Below are positions 1-7,600 of a stretch of DNA of 35,687 bases, in pieces. Origin of the DNA: a virus; IMG/VR virus record IMGVR_UViG_3300012928_000017, positions 1-35,687 of that record; one strand, written 5' to 3'. The number at the start of each line of letters is the position of its first letter. Positions within the stretch are counted from its first letter, which is position 1. The position numbers and the translations under genes were made by a program. The notes beneath the pieces were generated by a model, which did no database searches, was not told the origin of the DNA, and was given only the letters and a program-made list of their open reading frames with translations.

Positions 1-551
1 AATTCAGTTAATATTTGTGCCTTGTTACAACCTTTTTCAAATATATCAATACCTGTTTCCCCACCTACGTCTGCTTGTAGATTTGGAAACTTTTCGTTGA
101 ATGCTTTTGCAATTTGTTCTCTTTCTTTACTTTTACAATCGTAGTAATAATATTGTTTGCGTTCTTCTTGATTTGCATTACGTCCTACAACACTAAAATT
201 ACACATGCCTGTTCTATCTTCAAAATGTAAACCTGTGCGTAATTCAAAAGGACTATGTTCTAATTTAAAATTTAGCCATTGTTTAGCATCGATAGGCAAC
301 TCCCAATTACTATAATATAATTCTTTGTCTCTTACCCAACGACTATTACCACTGCAATTATATACTCGCATACATGCATCGTATATTTCTTGTCCTATTT
401 GTTCTATAGTTTTATTTCTGTCACTGCCCGTAACTAAAAATACTCTATGTGAATAACAAAAATTTAAAAACTCTTTGTAAAAGTTTGGATCTATTGAACC
501 TCTGCTAGGTGTTAATGTTCCGTCAACATCAAATATATAATCATGTATCAT
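1..551 (-). CDS. Eukaryotic-type phosphomannomutase (HAD family), 3' end cut off by window edge
   Basis: Partial gene: 183 codons are visible from ATG at 551 and it continues past base 1. The protein looks like the PMM1/PMM2-type phosphomannomutase, which interconverts mannose-6-phosphate and mannose-1-phosphate for GDP-mannose synthesis. Visible signatures are FDVDGTLTPSRG (residues 7-18, with nucleophile Asp8 and acid/base Asp10 of the HAD motif I), TGSDRNKTIEQIG (41-53, motif II), RTGMCNFSVVGRNANQEER (113-131, the cap-domain sugar-phosphate binding stretch with its arginines) and GGETGIDIFEKGCNK (163-177). I compared these from memory with human PMM2 (FDVDGTLT, GMLNVSPIGRSCSQEER, GGQISFDVFPDGWDK). 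The start overlaps the end of the upstream gene by 11 nt, so the two are probably translationally coupled. Likely role: sugar-nucleotide supply for glycan or DNA modification; this is inference. The C-terminal HAD motifs (GDKTMPGGND in PMM2) lie outside the window. Confidence 0.85.
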   Translation of the reverse strand, partial: MIHDYIFDVDGTLTPSRGSIDPNFYKEFLNFCYSHRVFLVTGSDRNKTIEQIGQEIYDACMRVYNCSGNSRWVRDKELYYSNWELPIDAKQWLNFKLEHSPFELRTGLHFEDRTGMCNFSVVGRNANQEERKQYYYYDCKSKEREQIAKAFNEKFPNLQADVGGETGIDIFEKGCNKAQILTE

Positions 552-900
552 CAATATCTAAATCAATCAACTTATGCACTTTTCTGCTTTTGCGTAACTT
601 CTGATATTCAGCATGATACTCATTTGTTGCTTCAAAGTAACGTGATATAATTTCCTCTAAGAATGGTTGAAGTTCTACTTCAATTGGATTGTTGTAAATG
701 TCTAATAAGACTGCTTTATTTTGTTCTTGGTCGATTAAAACTTTTACAAAAGATATTAGTGTTTGAGATATTTCAAATGTACCACCATTAATGCTATAGT
801 TTAATAGTGTTTGTACTTTCGCTTTTAAATTATTGTGCTGTATGTTTAGTGTAGTACGATAATTCGCGAACTCGAGTGCTTTTGTTAGTTTAGACGACAT
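541..900 (-). CDS. Conserved phage protein of unknown function (119 aa)
   Basis: This small soluble protein has a heptad-like N-terminal half and a charged C-terminus rich in Lys/Arg followed by an acidic end (LIDLDIDDT). I see no membrane segment, signal peptide or catalytic motif. The string EATNEYHAEYQKLRKSRKV (residues about 90-108) resembles small hypothetical proteins of marine T4-like phages as I remember them, but I cannot name a function. It is the first gene after the terminator of the fibre operon and has its own late-promoter-like AATAAATA 6 nt before its ATG. No Shine-Dalgarno sequence is present. It overlaps the phosphomannomutase gene by 11 nt (541-551), so the two form a small operon. 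Confidence 0.75.
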   Translation of the reverse strand: MSSKLTKALEFANYRTTLNIQHNNLKAKVQTLLNYSINGGTFEISQTLISFVKVLIDQEQNKAVLLDIYNNPIEVELQPFLEEIISRYFEATNEYHAEYQKLRKSRKVHKLIDLDIDDT

Positions 901-906
901 ATTACA

Positions 907-914
907 TATTTATT
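907..914 (-). promoter_or_regulatory. Late-promoter-like AATAAATA for the 900-to-1 unit
   Basis: On the minus strand AATAAATA matches the NATAAATA form of T4-like late promoters. It lies between the terminator (925-949) and the ATG at 900, with 6 nt between core and ATG, so transcription would start within about 1 nt of the start codon. It lacks the upstream dyad seen at the three GATAAATA promoters in this window; the terminator occupies that position instead. Confidence 0.5.
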
Positions 915-920
915 TGCCAT

Positions 921-949
921 AAAAAAAGCCAGTTACTTGAACTGGCTTT
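921..949 (-). terminator. Intrinsic terminator closing the fibre-pqqA operon
   Basis: Perfect 10-bp inverted repeat AAAGCCAGTT (925-934) / AACTGGCTTT (940-949) with a 5-nt loop. Read on the minus strand it is followed by a run of seven T (complement of 921-927), the classic Rho-independent form. It begins 4 nt after the pqqA stop codon. Only the minus strand has the uninterrupted T tract. Confidence 0.92.
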
Positions 950-953
950 AAAT

Positions 954-1025
954 TTAAACACTCTTTACATACATTGTGATTTCAAATCCTAAACGTATGT
1001 TTTCGTACGTTGGTTTAGTCCACAT
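954..1025 (-). CDS. pqqA: PqqA-like peptide: precursor of the redox cofactor PQQ (23 aa)
   Basis: A 23-codon gene reads [19 protein letters not shown] followed by VKSV and TAA. PqqA is the ribosomally made precursor peptide of pyrroloquinoline quinone: PqqE, with PqqD as chaperone, cross-links its conserved Glu and Tyr, and the rest is removed by proteolysis. The defining Glu-x-x-x-Tyr core is present as Glu15-Ile-Thr-Met-Tyr19, preceded by the usual Gly-Phe/Met. The N-terminal Met-Trp-x-Lys-Pro is also typical of bacterial PqqA (for example Klebsiella MWKKPAF). Translation support is strong: AGAGGAGA (complement of 1032-1039) lies 6 nt before the ATG. The gene follows the 1059-2108 fibre gene in the same direction and ends just before the terminator, so it is the last gene of a late operon. 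No pqqB, C, D or E is visible here, so modification would depend on host enzymes or genes outside the window. Confidence 0.87.
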   Translation of the reverse strand: MWTKPTYENIRLGFEITMYVKSV

Positions 1026-1029
1026 ATAT

Positions 1030-1048
1030 CGTCTCCTCTGTTGAGACG
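1030..1048 (-). promoter_or_regulatory. RNA hairpin overlapping the pqqA ribosome binding site
   Basis: On the minus strand CGTCTC (complement of 1043-1048) and GAGACG (complement of 1030-1035) form a perfect 6-bp stem with a 7-nt loop. The Shine-Dalgarno GAGGAG is split between loop and 3' stem arm, so folding would partly hide it. In T4, late genes such as e and soc are held silent in early transcripts by similar hairpins; applying this here is inference. Confidence 0.45.
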
Positions 1049-1058
1049 TCCGTGTCTA

Positions 1059-2108
1059 TTATAATCCGCTTGTTTGACTAAAAGTAGGAGCAGTTACAAC
1101 AACACCGTTGTTTGCTCTTTTAGTTTGTATTGTACTTGTGATTGTTCCATCTACACCATCAACGTATCCGTCACTATCATCTGCGTTACCGTCAATACCG
1201 TCAGGACCAAGACCATCACCTAATGCGTGGTCATCTCTCATTGTTACTTTGAAAGTTACAACTGTTGGATCAGTTGTGCTGTTTACTTTACCTTCTATTT
1301 TGTAATAGTTACTTGCATAACTACCTGAACCATATTTAATATATAGTTGCTGATAAGATGTTGATAATTCATAGAAGCCTTTACTTGCACTTGTTCCTGT
1401 TGAACCAGAACTTGTTAAGTTGTTTAAGTTAAATGTTAATGTACCCATAGCACTTAATAAGTTAGTCCAGTTTGTGTTTTGAGAACCAATTGTTCCTGCA
1501 CTACTTCCTGATGTACCACCACTTCTTGAACCTGTAAATAATACTTCACCACCAGAGTTGAAAAATCCTCTAGCATGTGCTTCATTACTAAATGTTAATG
1601 TAAATTCATGTGTGATTTCTGGAGTTGATGAACTTCCCCAACCTGTTGTTCTTGAATCTGAACCTGCGGCATCTGTAGTTAAACTACTTCCTGGAATACT
1701 AAATCTACCATCAAATAAACTTTTGACATCATTCATTAAGTTATTCCAATCACTTGCTGTAATAGAATCACCTGCTGATTTATCTGTGCTACTTGAGGAA
1801 AATAAACTTACACCTGTAAATGTTGCTAAAGCCTGTGCTTCGTCCTGTAAGTTTTTGTATCCGTTATCTGTGCTACTTGCATTAATAACTTCACCTGTTG
1901 CGGCATCTAAACTACCAGTAGACTGGTTGTAACCATATGTGCTACTTGCTGTGTATGTACCTAATGTAACATCTGCTGGTGTGCCAAGTTGTCTATAAAC
2001 ATTAGCAACCATGTTATCATAATCTGCTGGTGCAACACTATCTGTACTTGCAACAACTTGTGTCATGTTAGTACCACCTGATACTGTTAATGAACTTCCT
2101 GATGCCAT
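1059..2108 (-). CDS. Tail-fibre-like virion structural protein (349 aa)
   Basis: A Ser/Thr/Gly-rich, beta-structure-type protein. Its composition and the segment FSNEAHARGFFNSGGEVLF (about residues 172-190) recall structural and fibre proteins of marine cyanophages and pelagiphages. An Asp/Gly-rich stretch (about residues 298-321, DGLGPDGIDGNADDSDGYVD...) looks like a calcium-binding loop cluster, though no full EF-hand or dockerin is evident. The closing VDGTITSTIQTKRANNGVVV motif recurs in such fibres. The start is supported by an AGGAG about 8 nt before the ATG at 2108. It is third in the unit C operon, between a larger fibre-like protein and pqqA. Likely role: distal fibre or host recognition; exact assignment unknown. 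Confidence 0.7.
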   Translation of the reverse strand: MASGSSLTVSGGTNMTQVVASTDSVAPADYDNMVANVYRQLGTPADVTLGTYTASSTYGYNQSTGSLDAATGEVINASSTDNGYKNLQDEAQALATFTGVSLFSSSSTDKSAGDSITASDWNNLMNDVKSLFDGRFSIPGSSLTTDAAGSDSRTTGWGSSSTPEITHEFTLTFSNEAHARGFFNSGGEVLFTGSRSGGTSGSSAGTIGSQNTNWTNLLSAMGTLTFNLNNLTSSGSTGTSASKGFYELSTSYQQLYIKYGSGSYASNYYKIEGKVNSTTDPTVVTFKVTMRDDHALGDGLGPDGIDGNADDSDGYVDGVDGTITSTIQTKRANNGVVVTAPTFSQTSGL

Positions 2109-2139
2109 ATTATACTCCTATTGTAATACTACTATTTAC

Positions 2140-3984
2140 CTATTTAATACCTATTACTGCTTCAATGACTCCTTGGTCACCGTCTTCTTTATCTTCTAAA
2201 CTTCTACCAATAATTGCTTTGATGTCTACATCTTCGTCTGCTACACCCCAAGCAACTCCAGGTACGTCACTAGATACTAGTCTTTCACCTTTAGCAACTT
2301 TACCAATTACTTTAACAGGAACCCTTCCTGCTAATGCTACTGGTTGTCCTTGTGCTTCACTGTTCATTAAGTATGCTGGATTACTTGATATAACACCAAA
2401 CACATCAACATCTGCATGTTCTAATGTTTGTGTTATTTCTTTTTCGCCACCAATCTTAATAACTGTGCCTGGCTCATACTCTACGTCTGAGGAATAAATC
2501 TCAGCCATATCCGCATACTGGGCCTGTGTTGCAATACCATTAAAGTATGTACCGCCAACGTTACCTGTGAACGTTGCACTTGTACCATTAATTACTGCAA
2601 TATTACTTGTACCTGTTAGTTCTGCTTTAACACCATCAAACGTTGATGCAAATACTGTAGCAAAGCCTGTAGTTGCATTACCAATTGTTTGTGAGTTGTT
2701 AGCCGCTAATGTTGTACCTAAAGTTTTGTTTGTTAAAGTTTGAGCAGTATTTTCTTGTGCTACAACACCATCCGCTGGATTTAAAACTGTTGTACCACCA
2801 CTGTTTACAATGTTACCATATAGACCAGCACTTGTAAAATGGAATGTGCCTGAAGCAACATTACTAATAAATGCTGTGTCGATTGGTGCTCCACTTGTAC
2901 CAAAACTTTCTACATTAAGTCCGCTAATACCACCGCCGTTTGCTAGTGTAATATTTGTAGCATAAATGTTATCGATAGGAGCCGCACTCTCACCAATATC
3001 TAATACTACGTTTGATCCTGCTTTCTTAATGTATTGTGCCGCATTTGAACTTGCGTCACCTATTTGAATTGTGTCAATGAACAATGTTGAGAATCTTTGG
3101 TCAACGTTACCAATTGTAACTGAGTCAGTTGTGTCTGGTATTAATGCTGTTGAACCACTTCTAAATATTGTGTTAGCACTATATTCAGAACCACTTACAT
3201 AAATTGCATTAGCCTTGTCGGCGAATGTTGCCACGTTTGCCAATGCAACCGCTGTACCGGCATATTTCTTTCTCAAGTTCATACCTGGCTTAATACTTGT
3301 ACCTATACCATCTGTTGCGTCATTAAATTCGTTGTATAAAGATACATCGCCTAACTCTTCAACTCTTACAGCAACGTTTTGGTTAACTGTAAATGTGGAA
3401 TGGTCACTGAATATAGCCATTACTGTTTCACCGTTTGTGAAACCTGCTGTTCCTGTTCCGTCACTTACATACATTAATGCAAGTACGGCTCTGTATGCTC
3501 CAGTATCATCTGGAATATACATTGTTCTTAATCTTGTACCATATTTGGTTGGTGAACCAATTGAACTCTCACTGGAGTATTGGTTATTAACTTCACCTGC
3601 ATAACTGGCTTCAACAAATGCTGTGCCGTTATGTATTTTTAATTTGTCATCTCTTGTGTCGTAATAAGTTGTGCCTGATGCTACGCCGCCTGTAGGAGCA
3701 GTTGCACTAACTGTTGGACTCATTCTTCGCCATCCTGAGCCGTCATATACTCTCATAACTGACTCGTTTTTATCGTACCAAATTTGTCCTGTTAATAGAA
3801 CTGAATCACTTGGTGCTGATGTACTGGCAAAGTTTTCTAAATGTCTGATTGAGTTTTGAACAAAATATTGTCCATAACCTGAAACGTTTCTACCTACCAG
3901 TGCAACTGAAAACGAGGAGTTAACCTGACTTGCGGCTACGTTAATGGTTCTAGAACCATCTGTATTTTGTACTGAATATGTCAT
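2140..3984 (-). CDS. Tail-fibre-like protein with conserved C-terminal fibre domain (614 aa)
   Basis: The N-terminal region (about residues 30-110, including RHLENFAS and GQIWYDKNESVMRVYDGSGW) is of the kind that anchors phage fibres. The centre is a long Asn/Thr/Gly-rich repeat-like region. The C-terminus from about residue 490 (QYADMAEIYSSDVEYEPGTV, then DVFGVISSNPAYLMNSEA and VALAGRVPVKVIGKV) is a domain seen at the ends of many T4-like cyanophage fibre proteins. It also resembles intramolecular-chaperone-type end domains, but I see no proof of self-cleavage. The ATG at 3984 has AGAGGAAA upstream. It is second in unit C, so most likely a fibre or fibre-tip component acting in adsorption. 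Confidence 0.72.
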   Translation of the reverse strand: MTYSVQNTDGSRTINVAASQVNSSFSVALVGRNVSGYGQYFVQNSIRHLENFASTSAPSDSVLLTGQIWYDKNESVMRVYDGSGWRRMSPTVSATAPTGGVASGTTYYDTRDDKLKIHNGTAFVEASYAGEVNNQYSSESSIGSPTKYGTRLRTMYIPDDTGAYRAVLALMYVSDGTGTAGFTNGETVMAIFSDHSTFTVNQNVAVRVEELGDVSLYNEFNDATDGIGTSIKPGMNLRKKYAGTAVALANVATFADKANAIYVSGSEYSANTIFRSGSTALIPDTTDSVTIGNVDQRFSTLFIDTIQIGDASSNAAQYIKKAGSNVVLDIGESAAPIDNIYATNITLANGGGISGLNVESFGTSGAPIDTAFISNVASGTFHFTSAGLYGNIVNSGGTTVLNPADGVVAQENTAQTLTNKTLGTTLAANNSQTIGNATTGFATVFASTFDGVKAELTGTSNIAVINGTSATFTGNVGGTYFNGIATQAQYADMAEIYSSDVEYEPGTVIKIGGEKEITQTLEHADVDVFGVISSNPAYLMNSEAQGQPVALAGRVPVKVIGKVAKGERLVSSDVPGVAWGVADEDVDIKAIIGRSLEDKEDGDQGVIEAVIGIK

Positions 3985-3999
3985 TCTTAATTTCCTCTA

Positions 4000-4614
4000 T
4001 TAATTTAACTGCACTCTCACAGTATATATTATTTCTATAGTTCTGTTTGCACTCTTTTGAACTGGGTGAAATATCACATGCGTAAGCATAGTACTGTCAT
4101 TTGGATCAGTAGCATAACTTAACAATCCTAATTCATCAAAAACGTATAACCCTTCGTTAGTTGTACTAGTATCAAAAGTGTCTTGTGCTGAAGGTTCGTT
4201 ATAACCTAATGTACAAGTAATTTTTAAATCTGTATAACTAGCACCAGGGATAATTTCAATTTTATCTGTTGCTGTATTGTTACTTATTACTTTCTGATAT
4301 GTTCTACTATATAGTGTTGCACTATTCTCATAGGCTTCACTTACTCTTGGTGCTTTGTAAATTACTTTACCAGCAGAGTCAACTGATGTTGCTCCATTAC
4401 CAAAAGCCATATAGTGAATGTAAGCACCGGAAGTATTTGTAAGAGCATTTGCTATCATATTCGCCATGTTACCATAGTGAATAGCATTTCTCTTGTTTAC
4501 AAGTTCCTCTTTAGTTTCTGCATCTCTAATTAAAATATGCCCCGACATCTTGATGCCGGCTTTATCGTCCACTTTAGATTCTTCTTTTTCCGGTTTGTCT
4601 ATGCTTTCGTTCAT
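4000..4614 (-). CDS. Conserved T4-like marine phage structural protein, function unknown (204 aa)
   Basis: A charged N-terminus (residues 1-20, Glu/Lys/Asp-rich) is followed by SGHILIRDAETKEELVNKRN, then IHYGNMANMIANAL and IHYMAFGNGAT. I remember this arrangement from small virion proteins next to fibre genes in marine T4-like phages. No enzyme motif is present. The reading frame extends to a GTG at 4629, but that GTG lies next to the late promoter core GATAAATA (4620-4627) and would not be on the transcript, so the ATG at 4614 is the better start. There is no Shine-Dalgarno sequence, and the promoter lies only 5 nt before the ATG. It is the first gene of unit C. Baseplate- or fibre-attachment role is a guess from position. 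Confidence 0.72.
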   Translation of the reverse strand: MNESIDKPEKEESKVDDKAGIKMSGHILIRDAETKEELVNKRNAIHYGNMANMIANALTNTSGAYIHYMAFGNGATSVDSAGKVIYKAPRVSEAYENSATLYSRTYQKVISNNTATDKIEIIPGASYTDLKITCTLGYNEPSAQDTFDTSTTNEGLYVFDELGLLSYATDPNDSTMLTHVIFHPVQKSANRTIEIIYTVRVQLN

Positions 4615-4619
4615 GTTGT

Positions 4620-4651
4620 TATTTATCACTTTTTGTTAAAATATGTTTTAA
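4620..4651 (-). promoter_or_regulatory. Extended late promoter for the fibre-pqqA operon
   Basis: Minus strand, in order: TTAAAA, 4 nt, TTTTAA (4636-4651), 8 nt, then GATAAATA (4620-4627), 5 nt, ATG at 4614. The core matches T4-like late promoters (TATAAATA, -13 to -6). The dyad would cover about -37 to -22 and has exactly the same spacing as at 26744-26775. If the start is 6 nt past the core as in T4, transcription begins on the A of ATG. Confidence 0.7.
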
Positions 4652-4654
4652 TTC

Positions 4655-7600
4655 TTAATCGAAATTCTGCAAGAAGTCGATAATACTACTGTTCGCTTGT
4701 AAAACTGTACCTTTATCTGTTAAACTTATTGCGTCCTTAAGTCCTTGTTCACCTGAATCCCAACCTGTTGATTCATCAACATCGTGTGCTAATACAGTTC
4801 CGTCTGCAAATTCTGTTGTAACTGAACCTGTGCCATCCCAACTAGCATCATAGCCTTGATATCTCACATTAGCACCGCCACTTAAATCATCGTATGTAAT
4901 ACCATAAGCAGTGAAACTACCACTTAGGTCCCAATTCTCATCAAGTGGGATTTGGTTATTGTAAATTTCTACTGGTTTAATCCAGTTGTAATCTTCCGGA
5001 TCACGTACTAGTGTTCCGTCAGTATTTCTTAATCTTATGTTTTCTGTTTCCTCACCGTTGTATATTCCTGCACCACTTTGTATAAGTGTGTTAGGTGTAG
5101 TACCTTTAGTACCTCTGTATATACCTGTAAGTTTATTGTTTACGGTGTCTCTAACTTCGTATTCTATTCTTTCGCCTTGTATCCATATTACAGCACGTTT
5201 AATACTACTTGCTTCTGGTAGTTTACTTGCATCTGTTACAAGTATTTCATTTTCCCAAATATTTAATACGTCTGTTGTAGTTGTTAGTGCTTCTACGTTA
5301 CGTCTATAATATTCTGTATTACCAAATAAATCAGCAAACATAATATATCTAGTGTCTGTACTTACATCACTAATTTGTGTATTACCTTGTGTAGTAACAT
5401 CAAATATTAATGTTTCTAAAGGTTGTACAACTGCAAGTTCTTCAGGTCTGTCTGGACCATATGTTGCTTTACTAAATGTTACACCATCAAATCCGTATAT
5501 AGTTTCGTCATCACGTCTGAAGTTTACATTACCTTGTGTTGTTTCATTGAACACACCTACATAGTTGTCTACTTCAACTTCTCTATCATACATTCCACTA
5601 TCCCATGCATAAGTATCAAACCCTCTGGTGTCTGTGTAGAAGTATGTTGAATGTTGTCCTGGAACTTCATCTTTAAATGTACTTGCATCAATAGTTTCGC
5701 CTTGGAATGTAGCATGTACTTTACTTTTAACTAAGTCTGTTGCAACTTTTAAATTACCATTGTCAATAAGACTTGTTATAATGCTAACGTTTTGCATTAT
5801 GTTTGCATTTGCACTAGCACCAGTACCGTATATTGTATCTACAACTGATGTAATGTTGCTTCTAACATCCGGATCAAACTTCCAAATTCTTTCTGCGGCA
5901 CTCCAGTTTGGACTTCTCACGTTTGCAATATTGGCATTACTGTTTGCTTCAATGTTTACAATGTTAGTTGCAATACTTACATTTAATGTTTCTAATGAAG
6001 GATCAAAACCGTCAAAGTATTTTAATTCAATCTTATCACCATTTGCAGGAGTACCTACTGCTGGATTAAGACTCATATCATTTTCAAATGTTAAGAAGTT
6101 GTTAGTAGTATCCAATGTATAGTTTGTTACAGTTGTGCTATTACCTGTGCTTGTTTGAGGTATAAGTCTGTTGTTTACAAACACTTGCAGTCTATTTGTA
6201 TCTTCTACTTTAATATCAAAACTAAATCCGTTAGTAGCACCATCACCAATTAGTGTTTGTGTTTTACCACCACTGCTGTTTTTAAACATATCTGATTTAG
6301 TTCTATCAAATACAATTTGTGTATTTGCAGTTCTTATTGCGGCATTACTACTAATAAATCCAGCATATTGTTTATCAGAATCTCTAATAGTTACATCAGC
6401 AGGAACACTATCTTCTAATATTCTAACTGTCTTATTTGTTTCATCATAATAAGGAGGTCTATCAAAGTCTGTTGTACTACCTATTAAGTTTTCAATAGGT
6501 GTTTGTTTGATATCACTGTAGTTTCTAATTTTACTACTGTAAGGTTTAACTTCATTAAAGTATTGTATTGCTTTATCAAAGTTATCAACTTTAAATCCTT
6601 TAAATGGTATAAGGTCTGTTTCACGTTTAACAATCTTCAAGTAAGTTGTTTTAAATGCCCAATCAAGTTCGCCTTGTTCTGCGTATGCATGTTTAAGCAT
6701 CTTGAAGAAAAACTTGTTCCAATATTCACTGTATGTTCCTGTAAATACATTTCTATACAATGCATTTAGTATTCCTCTAATCTCTTGTCCTAATGTTAAA
6801 GTTTGACCATCTTCCCAAACTGAATCTGCAAATTTAACTGTTTGGTCTTCCATAGCAATTAGTTTGAATGAGTTATCTTTTTTGCTGTACTCGTATAAAC
6901 TATATTTTGATGTTGAATCTTTTTGTACTTGTATAATACTTTTATCCAATACATTTTGTAGTATTTGGAATTGTTTTGTGTCAGTTACTTTTCTTAATGG
7001 TTTGTAACTGTCATCATAATAAATTTTTCTATTAGTTGTAGCATCAGTTCTCAACAACTCATACCAATCTGTTGTAATCAAATGTGGTGTACTTGTTGGC
7101 AAGTTATCTCTCCAATCAATAAATGTAGAGTCCATTTTTAATTCTGCAAAAGTTTCATTTAATGCTTCTTGCATTTGTTTTCTTGCATTTTTAATATTTG
7201 AGAACATTGTTTGTCTTGGTCTAAACTTGGAACCAAAACGTTCTGCTGAACTTAATCCTTTAGCAGGCACAACTTCGTTTATAGCATTGTAACCTGCTAA
7301 ACTATCTATAAGTTTGACACTTAAATTATCTGGTATAGTAATATCTGTATCACCTTCACCTGCAAGACTCCAACTAGTGTGTTTTTCACTTGCTTCTGTT
7401 TCTCTACGTTTGAAGTTAATACTTAATACACTATCTTCTGTTCTGATTAAACTACCCAATGTGTTTACAACTGCACCGTCTGGACTAATTAATCCTAAGT
7501 AAGGTACACGTTGACTTTCTGGGTTTGCTAATAATCTTTCTAAATCTCTAATACTACGACCTTTACCAGCATTACTTCTAGCCATGTCGCTGACTTCTGT

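Noticed and set aside
4615-4629. Upstream GTG start for the 4000-4614 gene
   Set aside because: The GTG lies at the edge of the late promoter core, so it would not be on the transcript; ATG at 4614 fits better. The same reasoning rejects the GTG at 26753 for gp25.
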